64,000 nucleotides of DNA from Antedon mediterranea (Eukaryota > Echinodermata > Crinoidea > Comatulida > Antedonidae): contig NC_092680.1 in the NCBI RefSeq assembly GCF_964355755.1, positions 15,725,001 to 15,789,000 on the forward strand, given 5' to 3'. Shown here in pieces: positions 28,201-37,700 of the stretch. How positions within the stretch are numbered: the first letter of the stretch is position 1; every line of letters starts with the position of its first letter. The position numbers and the translations under genes are program-made. The notes beneath the pieces are model-generated. The model was not told the origin of the DNA. It saw only the letters and a program-made list of their open reading frames with translations, and did no database searches.

Positions 28201-28923
28201 AAAAATGTGCATGAAATCCAATAGAAGCATAATCTTGTTTTGTGCAAACGGAAGCAGTGATGCGCCCAAAACATGATCTCTCCCTCACAACAAAGAATAG
28301 AACAATGGCAATGACAAGGATATACAGTACTGCAAAAGCTGATAGGTTTTTGTATTTTTAATACCTGAATACTTAATACTGTGCAACAGCCATATGAATA
28401 ATATAAGTAGTGTAACCAATTTAATGGATAGGGCGAGTAAGTAGTAATAATTCCATCACCAATGGATATCAACTGTTAGACATGTAATGTGTTAATATTG
28501 AATCAACTAACTATTAATCTGTGGATAGCCTCTGTGGGAGTTTGATGTCAGTCATCTTGAGACCACACAGCTGTTTGGTGGACTAATGCTGTATGGTGGC
28601 AGTATGCAACTAAATATTAAATATGTGATGTTATAAAAATAATTTGATATGACACTAGAACCCCTTCTTGGGACACACATGACACGCTTATTAAGGGGAC
28701 TCCTATAAGGGACACTTTCAAACAAATGAAAGGCAAAACACTATCCACTTCAGAGGACACCTTGATTAAGGAGACACTTTGGTGGATTTTTTGTGAGTGC
28801 ACGTGCCTTTATAGGAGTTCTACTGTGGTTTAATGTATTTCAAAATGAATAATTTTTGTTTGTTTTTTAGGCCGCCCTTCACATGAAAATGCTTCAACGT
28901 CAACGAGCCCAAAACTCGAGTGA
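10202..28923 (+). CDS. Unrecognised spliced gene, C-terminal part
   Basis: Four exons join in one frame: 10202-10266 (entry phase 0; the other frames have stops), 19771-19881, 20397-20461 and 28871-28923, ending at TGA 28921-28923. Acceptors (tttctttcag, tttcttatag, gttttttag) and donors (gtaaga, gtacag, gtacag) are good, and phases match at each junction. The predicted tail is 98 aa. It begins ADLTLLHQDVKGHSYDVSYA, continues with a helix-like stretch (SAVEAMHDSKTPFSNIESLL, then SSIYHKQQLNERSAALR), and ends in a Ser/Thr-rich, probably disordered segment (SSISSSPQ, ENASTSTSPKLE). There is no signal peptide or membrane segment in this part. Introns are 9.5, 0.5 and 8.4 kb and hold many repeats. 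I do not recognise the family. The start is uncertain (see 5939-5977) and more exons may lie upstream. Confidence 0.7.
11268..11289. repeat. (AAT)n microsatellite
   Basis: About seven perfect AAT/ATA triplets. Confidence 0.85.
11735..11835. mobile_element. Relic of a hAT-type DNA transposon end
   Basis: The stretch 'accagcgttcctcaac' followed by 'ttttgaccgcgacccc' and 'gggtcacaaccc' follows the usual layout of hAT-family non-autonomous ends (CAG-n-GTTCTCAAC with a nearby 'cgaccc' block). Only one end is clear. The assignment rests on resemblance to the general pattern. Confidence 0.45.
12130..12380. repeat. Two-copy direct repeat, about 120 bp
   Basis: 'catcttaagatattataag' followed by 'cccatcc' and 'aaaattttaaataacaaaat' begins at about 12150 and again at about 12271. 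Both copies run on to 'tttgttccctat' with only small differences, so this is a local tandem duplication. Confidence 0.85.
12420..12690. repeat. Dispersed repeat family R2, copy 2
   Basis: It has 'agatccccttttagagggg', 'aggtgtacacc', 'gaatagggcttaccc' and 'ggtgtccctttgataggg'. This is the same vocabulary of short G-run and C-run steps as 5252-5435, and it is strongly diverged. Confidence 0.45.
12808..13050 (+). repeat. SINE central and 3' part, plus orientation
   Basis: 'ctcggataaggactataaac', 'gtaggtccagtgtag', 'cactttaaagaacc' and 'ttcgagacgagtaggggg' followed by 'ttaccccggtgta' match the reverse complement of 55380-55510 almost base for base. The tRNA-like head is missing. The far end (from about 12960) diverges from the full copy. 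Confidence 0.8.
13700..14035. repeat. Dispersed repeat family R2, copy 3
   Basis: It carries 'tagaatccctcttatatgg', 'acacccctattaagggggca', 'ttaataggggttcact', 'ctctgaatagaggtg' and 'ccttaataggggtgtctcc'. It looks like two R2 segments side by side. No coding potential. Confidence 0.5.
17775..19500. repeat. Tandem array, 28 bp unit (gcagcaccatgagatcttac...)
   Basis: The unit is gcagcaccatgagatcttac plus about 8 variable bases. Spacing is 28 bp in the clean stretch (for example 18369 to 18397). The variable end changes along the array: mainly 'tcttttgt' and 'tcttagat' at 17.8-18.7 kb, then 'tgtcctgt' or 'tgtcccat' at 18.9-19.5 kb, where copies are more diverged. Repeat-derived ORFs (recurring CSTMRSYCP) occur on both strands and have no independent support. 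A SINE interrupts the array at 17977-18281. The array ends about 270 bp before the exon at 19771. Confidence 0.92.
17977..18281 (-). mobile_element. tRNA-derived SINE inserted in the 28 bp array
   Basis: On the minus strand the element opens with a tRNA-like head: an A-box-like 'gtggcttggtggtta' after 'ggagct', then 'tggctaccaatctaag' and a B box 'gggttcaagtcc'. It continues through about 200 bp of body and ends in an A-rich tail, seen here as the T run at 17978-17989. Copies of the 28 bp unit flank it on both sides, so the array is older than the insertion. Confidence 0.75.
19500..19620. repeat. Degenerate tail of the 28 bp array
   Basis: Phrases such as 'ctgtactatgtggagtacca' and 'cactgtactgtgtggagcac' continue the 28 bp rhythm with heavy divergence before the array fades out. 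Confidence 0.6.
20470..21080. other. Intron DNA, nothing identified
   Basis: This is non-coding sequence just after the exon at 20397-20461. It contains 'attaaaaataaataaataaa'-type low complexity near 20770-20805 but no gene. Confidence 0.5.
21082..21578. mobile_element. Non-autonomous DNA transposon with CAGTGGCAGATCTAGG ends
   Basis: The left end cagtggcagatctaggatc is an inverted match to the right end cctagatccaccactg (reverse complement CAGTGGTGGATCTAGG). The interior of about 500 bp has G-rich and C-rich stretches, a T run near 21526-21539 and no transposase. Ends of this CAGTGGCGGATC type are common for cut-and-paste elements in animals. A target duplication is not obvious. Confidence 0.7.
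21600..22400. other. AT-rich intron DNA, nothing identified
   Basis: The stretch is low in complexity and AT-rich. No ORF or repeat structure stands out. Confidence 0.5.
22425..23157 (+). repeat. Possible 3' end of a non-LTR retrotransposon
   Basis: A stretch richer in GC than its surroundings ends in 'gatgcacctttgtgctaag', 'gtgccaccgatctaaaggtg' and an (AAATA)n tail at about 23138-23153, a layout usual for LINE or SINE 3' ends. It includes two G runs. No reverse transcriptase sequence is present, so the class is not certain. Confidence 0.35.
22862..22881. repeat. Poly-G run
   Basis: An interrupted G run of about 17 bases; a second lies at 23003-23018. Such runs can form G-quadruplex structures and are error-prone in sequencing. 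Confidence 0.8.
23977..24112. mobile_element. Short inverted-repeat element (MITE), GGTTCCCACT ends
   Basis: tggttcccact at the left is exactly inverted at the right (agtgggaacca). The interior of about 115 bp has 'gacgacgtaagcacaacgca' and paired 'attggtcaa' / 'ttgaccaat' motifs, so much of the element can fold on itself. No coding sequence. Confidence 0.75.
24113..26840. other. Intron DNA, nothing identified
   Basis: Several ORFs of 74-116 codons occur but show no family motif or credible splice context. The AT-rich sequence includes ordinary microsatellite-like stretches. Confidence 0.5.
26843..27490. repeat. Possible R1-related repeat
   Basis: The left edge 'cttaaagatgtattgtccc' matches the end of repeat family R1 (compare 55120-55141 reversed and 41135-41160). 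The interior differs from the other R1 copies, and the right edge ('aaaatgtccccttaataa') is only loosely similar. It may be a relative with a different interior or just one end. Confidence 0.35.
27840..28180. repeat. Repeat-rich segment with a local duplication
   Basis: 'cctgtcatttgattggac' followed by 'aatgtgggt.acatggc.tg' occurs twice (about 27864 and 27934). The following sequence has inverted motifs ('aatagtactttttgaaac' against 'gatagtactttttttgtg'). The 146-codon minus-strand ORF that crosses it has no recognisable domain. It probably derives from a transposable element. Confidence 0.45.
28655..28835. repeat. Dispersed repeat family R2, copy 4
   Basis: 'ctagaaccccttcttggg', 'acgcttattaaggggac', 'cttgattaaggagacac' and 'ataggagttctactgtgg' belong to the same family as 5252-5435. 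It lies just before the last exon of the unrecognised gene (28871). Confidence 0.55.
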
Positions 28924-29365
28924 TGAACCATGCATATTTGTAGGCCTAAAGCAAATGCTATTTAAAAGTAACACAAAAGGAAGAGTAATACAATATTGAA
29001 GACAATGTTAAACCAAAAGTGAAAGAAGCACAATTGGTGATTTTTTTCACTAAAATGTAAAATAAGATTTATATGTAATTTACTTTTGAGTATAAAAATG
29101 TGCTTATTTTTTTATACTAATATTATTTAATACTACATATAGTGGTGTACAAAACTGTCCATTAAATCTTTATTTGATATGATATGCACCATAGTTGTTT
29201 TGCCTTTCATTGGATTTGGAAAATTATGTTTGGTTTTTTTTACAATATTCAAGTGAATTGGGATATAAACATACCAACTTCAATGTGTGGTTGTTTACAT
29301 GATCAGATATTTTGACTAATTTAACCCATAAGTATGCAAGTTATATCTGACCCTATTTTGATGAT
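28924..29365 (+). other. Probable 3' UTR of the unrecognised gene
   Basis: The sequence after the TGA stop is AT-rich. The variant poly(A) signal ATTAAA occurs at 29161-29166 and no canonical AATAAA is convincing. The transcript end is not fixed by the sequence. Confidence 0.35.
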
Positions 29366-29548
29366 ATCAAATAAGTATTTAAAGTACTGTACCTAAACGA
29401 GCGCCAGGTGCTGTACACCTGGGTGGAGAGAGGCAAACGTAAGTAAAGTACCTTGCCTAATTGCACAAGCAATGCGGCAAGAGTTGGATTTGAACCAATG
29501 ATCTCACGATCAGTAGTCCAACGTCCAACACAATGCGCCACACACCCT
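29365..29548 (-). mobile_element. tRNA-derived SINE
   Basis: Reading the minus strand, 'gggtgtgtggcgcattgtg' gives an A-box-like head. It is followed by 'ttggactactgatcgtgag', a B box 'ttggttcaaatcc', and a body that includes 'aggcaaggtactttacttac' and a small hairpin 'ccaggtgtacagcacctgg'. The head differs from both the 55.2 kb and the 18 kb SINEs, so it is a separate family. Confidence 0.75.
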
Positions 29549-31799
29549 TACAACTGATATAAAAATGATATAAACTTGAGATGAGAACATCATTCTAAAA
29601 TCTAATATATTTCTATAGGAGAATTTTCTAGCCTTGTGTAGAAAGTATGTCAGATATGTTTCTATGCCATATTAGTGCTACATCATGGAAGAGGCCCACA
29701 AATTGTTATTAATAGAGCACAACTAATTTGCAAGCCCTACTAACAAGAAAGGTTATCGTATTACTTTTAATCGGAGATGACATTTCCTCTGTATTTTATT
29801 GAAAATTTAGTCCCGACTGTCAGAAAGCAGGACGCAAAAGCGTCCTCCAACATCTCCGCCCTCGTTTTTCTACGGTTTGTTTATCGTTTCTGTCAGTCAC
29901 CCGCTTGGTCTCTGTGGAGGTCCTACTTTTTGTTTTTTTTAATGACTTTTTTGTGATTAAATGAAGACGAAAGATAAAATTTGTGAAGGATATGCGTAAA
30001 CACCTTTGTGTTCACAACTTATATTTAAAATGAGTAACAAGTCTGTTGCGGTATTGTTTGTCAAAAGTTGAATAAAAACTTCCATTGCTTGTTGACAGAT
30101 TATGTACGCCTGGGGACAACATAGAACCGGGCCAAGGACAGTTTACGATGAACCCCAAATTTCTATAGTGGCATGACTTGACAAAGATTTTACCTGGAAA
30201 TGTCTGGCTTGCTTCACAAAAAACCAGATCTATTAACAAAATAAAAATTAATTCATTTCTGAACCAATATTATTAGTACATATTAAATTTGTTTGAAAGG
30301 GGACAAACCAACCTTGACAAGGCTGGGAATTCAGATAGTGTTCTCAATAGCATTGGTTCAAAATTCCCAAAACACAACAATTTGAGTGAATTAAAATGAG
30401 AATTTGGTTTCATTATACACTAGCATATGTTGCCAATTATTAAGCATCATTCAATGTAACCCCTCTTCAATCAGTAGTTGATTCTTCCATGCAATTTAAA
30501 ATGATCTCGCATTATTGCGATCAGCTGGAGGACTAAAACCGCATCAACCATTTTATAGACAAAATCTTAGAAAAGGTGAAATGCTGTCATAGACCGTCAC
30601 GTACAACATACGAAGCACGTACAAATATGCAAGTCAACTTGTGTAGGTGTGATGGATAGTTTCAATCAAATTTAATCGATTTTGTAATGCGACGATATTC
30701 TTACGAAATGCCTATTTCCATCTACAAAGAACGTTTAAATTGAAATGTTTGTCATGTATATTCAGACACACTATAAATATCAAAAGCTTCGACTTGATTT
30801 AGCCAAAATTTTAATCTAATCATAAGCATTTTACTGGGGTTGGAAGAATTTATAGATTACTTCAGTTTTCTGAAACTCCAAATTCAAACACCCATTGGTA
30901 CTGTATATGAAAATCCTTTTGTTATAATGTCATTTCATAGACTATGCACACTGTAGCCTGCTTAGTCCCTGAAGACTGCTGAGTCCCTTAAGAACCAATT
31001 ATTCCTCCTTATATGAACACTATGCTCAGATTTTTACGGGAATAATTATTTGCTAGATAAATGTTGATTCCCACTTGTATTTATTCCAAAGATAAGTAAC
31101 TTTGCCGACTCTTTTGTTTGTTTTGGTAGTCTGATTAAATTGTTATCAAAATAATCTAAGCAAATAGTGTTAATGTTAAAACAAACACAAAAATCAAACA
31201 CAAACCAGCTGCAAAAATCAACTTATTCATTGTTATTGTCTGTTCTATGAAGAAATATTTTATATACACATTTTGAATTTCAAAATATACATTCTTCAAA
31301 ATTTCAATCAAGGAGCTTCAGAATTCAACCTAGTTATTTTACCGGTTTGAATTAACCATCAAAGTACACAAGTATATTCTTTGAATATAGTGATGATTCA
31401 TGTAGATATGTGAAACATGTATTCAAATTCAGTATTAGGGTTCGTGCATGTCATGTAATTGTTAGATATGTCCTACAACTAGAGTTCATGCATTGTGACA
31501 GGTTTTGAATTTGACAGTAGAACTTCTCTTCACATACTGTAGCCATTGTGTATAATGTGAAAGAAATCAACGATCTCTATTCTGGTCAACCTAGGAAATA
31601 AAGAAGAACTAAAAATTAGTGATCATTGAAGTAGATACTTTAATATTGTATATAATAAATAAATAAACTAAATTGTTAATAGAGTAGTAAAGTAGAGTTC
31701 CAAATTGATTAACATTTAACAGAAAGTTGTTTTCAATTGTTTTAAAAGTGGGAAAATTAATTTAAAAACAAAATTTTTGTGACAAAATGAGGTGCTTAC
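29549..31799. other. Intergenic or 3' region of WDR93, no gene resolved
   Basis: No exon could be supported. The last WDR93 coding exon or exons should lie somewhere here, because the exon ending at 31800 has a good donor (gtaagc). If that donor is not used, the frame runs on about 27 codons to a stop near 31716. A 75-codon minus ORF at 30012-30239 has no recognised motif. Confidence 0.4.
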
Positions 31800-34700
31800 C
31801 TTTGCATGGCGTAGTTTCTGAACAATATCTACATCATTTTTTAGTTTCTTCCAGCGATCCTGCATCCTTATCTGCCTCTTATTCTGAGCTGCAAGCCTAA
31901 GGAATACAGAGGTAAGCACACTATGTTATTTCTCATCGCAAGAATGTTTGCTAAGGGTATGGGGATACAGAAGATACACTGCAAATATGCGCTCTCATCC
32001 CTATCACCGCCTCAGCCTGCTGACAAACGTAATAAACCACTTTTTATGTTATGTTTTTATGTCTTTAGGCACATGCGCCCACGGAATACCAAAAGTAAAT
32101 TAATCACTGTCCTATCAGATTGGTGGTAATCTCCCGATATAGGGGCTATTTTGTGAACCAGGGTAACACCCTACTTGAATGCTTAACTGGGTTCTTTAAA
32201 GTTCACATGGGCTACTTGTGTACACTGGACCTACGGTTTATAGTACTTATTTGAAATAAGTTGTTCCACCACAAGAACTAGGAGGGACTCACCCACAGAC
32301 CCATCATGCCGATAATGTTGGCTAATAAAGTACAGTAAATGGTTCCCCTGCCTTACTGCTCGGTTATTGACTCGCTCAATGGCTCTGAAAAGAATTTACA
32401 AACGCATAAATCACTGTCAAAATAGATACTGGTCACATTATCATTTGTATTACCTGTCAGCTAGGTAGGCATCAAATCGTTTCTCAGTGCTGATATGAAC
32501 TGTGAATGGCTGAGGCTCCTGTACATTTTGCCAGTAGCTTTCTAATGGTGGCGCTGAACGCAGTTGAAATACGAATATTGAGCTGTCTTCGTTTTGTAAA
32601 ATGTAATCCTTATCAGAATTTACCTTGTTAGCTGTAAAAGATAACATTGGTTCCAAAGTATCATTGAAATATTTGGTAATACAGCATCTCATTTATATCA
32701 GATAAAACATCACATGTGAAACACATGTGATGTTGTAATACCAAATATTCCTATGATACTTCAGAAATAGATACAGTACTGAGATTAGGCTGATATACAG
32801 TATGGTGGCCATTTTGAGGAGTTTTTGCCGTTTCTTTTAACCTAATTAATTATCTAGTTGTACCATACCTCTATGGGTATAATACACTCTTCATCTGTCC
32901 AGTATTGATGATATTTACCTTTCATAAACAACATCTGTCCCTCTGCTCCTAGCGTTATTACTGGTGACCATGGTATGGACAGCTGATATGATTCCGGAAG
33001 AAGTATTTCACATATTACATCACCTTTCACTGCATCATATAACATTACAGTTCCTGTCTTACACGCTGTTAAAATCTATATAAAACATGATTGATTCTTA
33101 CATTATTAATTGATTGATTTAATTTGTATTAAAACAGACCAAAACATAGAGAACATACATACAGTGAAATTAGAAATAAAGAATGAATGAATGAATACTG
33201 TACACATGGAGACACAATTACAAATGGAAGAAAAAATTTATTGAATGCCTGGATAATCTAACTATTTCTAATAGGGTCCATAAGCAAAGGGAATCATTTT
33301 GGTCCCCCCCCCCCACCCTCCCCTTTTTAACTGCATGTTAATGTTTTGAACTGGGGTTGGGTCAACCGGCTTAGCTACAGTGATTTAGTTCACTAAGTTG
33401 ACCCTGGTCTCCCCAAGCTAATGTGATTTAGTTAAGTAAGTTGACCCTGGTCTCCCCAAGCTAATGTTTTTTTATAAAATATAAACAACCAAATGAAATA
33501 TTTCCATTGTTTATGATGCTCTAAAGAAATGTTTATAGTTATTGTTATAGTCTAGTTGCTCTTGTTTAACCCATAGAACTACAGTACTGTATTTTGAGAT
33601 TTACAATTAATAATCAGCAAAAATTTGATTCATGATTCTTCTGGTATTGATCGGTATTGATTTACTTTTATACAGTAGTAGCAAATCTTTATTCCAGTAT
33701 TAAATTTTCTCTACTCTCTCGCAAAAAAAAATAGAACGTACCACTTGAGGAATTAATGGAAAAGTCTGAATGAAGCAAAGCTTTTCAACCTCATAGGTAG
33801 ACTTCTTCACAATGCTGACGTTCTGTGTTGTTTGTGTACCCCCACATGGTATGCTTGTGAGTGAGCCATCACTGCACCCTACAAGGACAATACAAGGCTG
33901 TTTTGTGGCATAAGGTGCGTTGGTACCACCAGTGCTTTCACTCAGAACATTTGGGTTGAGGAACTTTATGTACGTGACAAATCCACTCGATGAAACCTTC
34001 TGTACTTTTAAAGGAATACCTACAATTAAAATATACACATTTGTTTATGATTGGAACATTCTTGTTGTACAGAAAATAGTAAAATGCATTATTAGGTCAA
34101 ATCATGGAGTAATCAAATTGTTAGTTTTATGACCCCTCGATCATAACATTTTGTTTAATTTATAGAAAACCTTATTTCTAATTTCAATTACGAAAGTCAA
34201 TTACTGTACTGGCTAAAAAAAAAAAATCATAAAAAAAAAAATTCCCAAGACCAAAAAAATTGTAAGAACATTATTATCACAATAATATCTTAAATGGGAT
34301 ATTTTATTTCCCATGCATACATACCATAGAGCATATCCCATACTAGCAGCATTCCGTTCTGTAAGCCTATAGCAAGCAATGACGTGCATGGGGTTGTTGA
34401 AAGAACAGTGATAGGGCTAGAGTGTGGCCATACCATTTCAGGTTTATGTTCTATGTCTGAAAATAATTAAAAAAAAATCTTTCTGCTAGCAAATTAATAT
34501 TATAAGGGGAGGGGTAAAGTACTACAGTATATAGTACTTTGAAGACACCACTGTATTATTACATTTTTACATATTGGCCAAATTAGACGCTCAATGACAA
34601 GTTAAAGTTTGGTAATACTGTACAGTATTATAATGACAATTTGATGAAACCTCCCTAAAAGAGGTTTTGAAACAGCAGTATCAATACAGTATCAAATACA

Positions 34701-37700
34701 GTATTTTATCAACAGGATACTGTAATAGGATATGCGGCAGAAACAGACCCTTATTGTCCTTGCTTCAATATATTTAAAAAATTATCCAACATTTAAATAA
34801 ATACAGGTCGGTTACAGTAGTAGACAAGCATTCAGTTTCACTATAGGTTAACAATCATTCTAAAAATTCAAACTGACTTCAAGTTTGAAAAAAATTAAAC
34901 AATTTAGAGGATAAATAAATCATTGTTGACGGGTAAATCAAGACGAAAATGATTTTTGAAAACTTGTTAGCATTTAATTATCTCAAGTTTGACACTTTTA
35001 TACATGAATATCAGATAAGTCATAAAGAAAATTGAGTGAGAAATGGCAGGACTAGCTAAGCATATTTTTGATGAACATTCTCCACTGAGACACAAACAAT
35101 GTCTACAAGGAATATTTTCTTATCTTATGTGTAAAAATACTGAAATAATTTTTTTTTAAATAGGTCGATATGCAAGTGTTCTAGTTTTAGTAATCCATTT
35201 GGGAGGAACATAGGGCCCTGGGGTTGTTTTTGTTATGACCCCCTAAGTTTTATCAATGCCTAAAACATGCTTTACAAAATTTGTAGACCATTATATGTAG
35301 GGCTTCTTTAGAAAAACTAGTATTTATACATCAATGACGTTTATGACATAGAACAACAACTAAAGCCGATTTTCCAATCGAAAGCATCAGATTAATACGC
35401 TTGTATTTTAATCTTCCAAATCCCTCTCTGTGACGAATTCTAGTTCCTTGCGTTTTTTGCTTTAGCAAAATTGATAGTTTTAATTGTTTCTACTCTCTTG
35501 CGAAGCGCACAATTCCACAACCAATCACAGTTGAGGACTTGAGCACTCGTGCGAATCGAAAAGCTCAGAGCACTCGTGCGAATCGAAAAGCTCAGAAGAT
35601 ACGCAATGAACATGAAAATCACAGATATTAGCTCTTGTAGTGGAAAGGGTAGCACAATCAGTTTTGACCCCTCTTTGAAACAAAGGAAACATTGCAATAT
35701 AACCAAAATACAATAATTAAATGTACCTTTTGCTTGTTTTAACAGGCTATAGTGGTATAGGTTTGTTGAGCCAGACCAAGCCACTGCAATGCTGTTTGGT
35801 CGTCCTGTGTTTGCTGGCAATTCTAATCCTACAGGTAGCATTCTGCCAGCATTCAGAAAGACGCATAATGATTGTGGTCTGTATTAAGATGAAAGTAATA
35901 TTAAAGATTTATTGCCCCCCTGAAAAAATATTTTTTTGAAATTTGTTTATTGAATATGCCATTTTAATGTCACATAATGAAAAAACTGTAATTTAAAGCA
36001 CAAAATAGTCAAACTGGATGCCAGCCAATGGGTTTTTGGTAGAATTTAACTGTTTATTTTGTCATTTTATAAGTGAAAACATTATTTTTCGGGATTCTTT
36101 TTCTACGGAAGTGATTAACTTTGTTAAAAAAAACAAAATTACATACAGTATTCAAAGTCTGATTTTAATAATCTTCATTTGTCATCTTAAAAATTAAAAT
36201 TATTTTTGTTGTTTAGCATTGCGATAATGATTTAGAGGAAGACATTATCAATCATTGGAATCTCACACATAAAATGAAAATTATCCACTTTACTGTATGT
36301 GGCCGTGTACAATATGTTAGTTTGGTTAAAAGATTGCCTACACATGTACTATTTGACTATCACATTCAGATTATGAAAGCTAGTAATGAGGGTCTACTGT
36401 AGTTTATCCATTTTCATATGGAATTCCGGGATTATTGTCATAAAGCTAAATTAAAAACATTCTCCACCTTGTTGGTGTTTTTGCTTCTTCATCTTTGCGC
36501 AAACATTTGAGATCTCTTTCATGAAGGTGTTGGAAAACAGTTGACCTGAGGTCACAGTGAGCTTCTGTGATAAGATGTTTAGCTCCAGATCCAAGAATAA
36601 CGCCATCATCAAGCTTGCTCAAAGCCACTTGAGGTGTACAGTTTGCAGTACCTTCATTTTTAAAAAGAAAATTGTTATAATAAATGCCATCATTACTCAA
36701 AAAACTGTAATTTGTATTAGTAATATATTTCATGACATATGCAATGAAAGAAATAATATACTATCCATCCACACTATAACATAACATATCTCATTATTGG
36801 TATCAATTCCAGTAAAAAAAATAATATAAATGAAAAGCAATAGACAGAATCTAAACCTTAAGCTCTGTCTACACTAGCAAACTTTATATCGTGTCCATAT
36901 ATCGACACGATGTCATATCAGTACCATATTTGGGCATATAACTATCATATTTGGGCATATAACTACCATATTTGGGCATATAACTACCATATTTGGGCAC
37001 ATCACACTTTTTTGTCAAACTAGTGTGATAGTGTAGACAGAGCTTAACAATTGTGGCAGATACCTTGTAGTAGAAAAATAAGAAACATGGCACTGCAGTA
37101 AACCAAACATTATTCATGCACAATTTTACCTGTAAATGGTGGAGGTGGTTTTACTCTCAGAATGTGTACAGGTCTTGAGAGATTGCTTAGATTCATTGCT
37201 TTGGCATCTGAAGTCTTTGATTCTGTCACGATATCCATACTTTGAGTACGGGATAATGGAATCTGTTGATGTACAAAAACATTTTTAGCTGACTAAAGGC
37301 TCAGTACATTGAGACCATTTTGCAAAAAGCAGAGTTTTATTCAGTAGAGTTGGATAAGCTCTCTAAAGTAAGCTACTTTGAAACAGTTATCATTTAACTA
37401 TGACTTTTGGGTCAAGTCAAGTTATACTGAGTTCCGAATGTATCCCCACCTCGGGTATAAATCCACCCATGACTTTAAGATCATCTTCTTATACAATCAT
37501 ATCCCCAGGTAAAGTCCCAGTGGACAGGGGTCATAGGCTGACGTTGATTTTGCTTTGATATATATATATGTATATATGACTTAAGGGCCAGTGTCGCCGG
37601 AAAGCTCTGCTAATTTTTCTGACTGTTTTGATTTAGCTTTTTTCTTATTTTATTTTATATCTCCATTGAGATCCAGAGCATTGTCATTTTTGTTTTGCCT

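Noticed and set aside
28032-28472. 146-codon ORF on the minus strand
   Set aside because: It has no recognisable domain, odd composition (Cys, His and Ile-rich), no splice context, and overlaps a repeat-rich segment, so it is probably chance or transposon-derived.
36374-36440. Alternative WDR93 exon (…MTIIPEFHMKMDKLQ, then stop)
   Set aside because: Its phase does not lead into the next supported exon, and it stops at once; it could be an alternative terminal exon, but nothing supports that.
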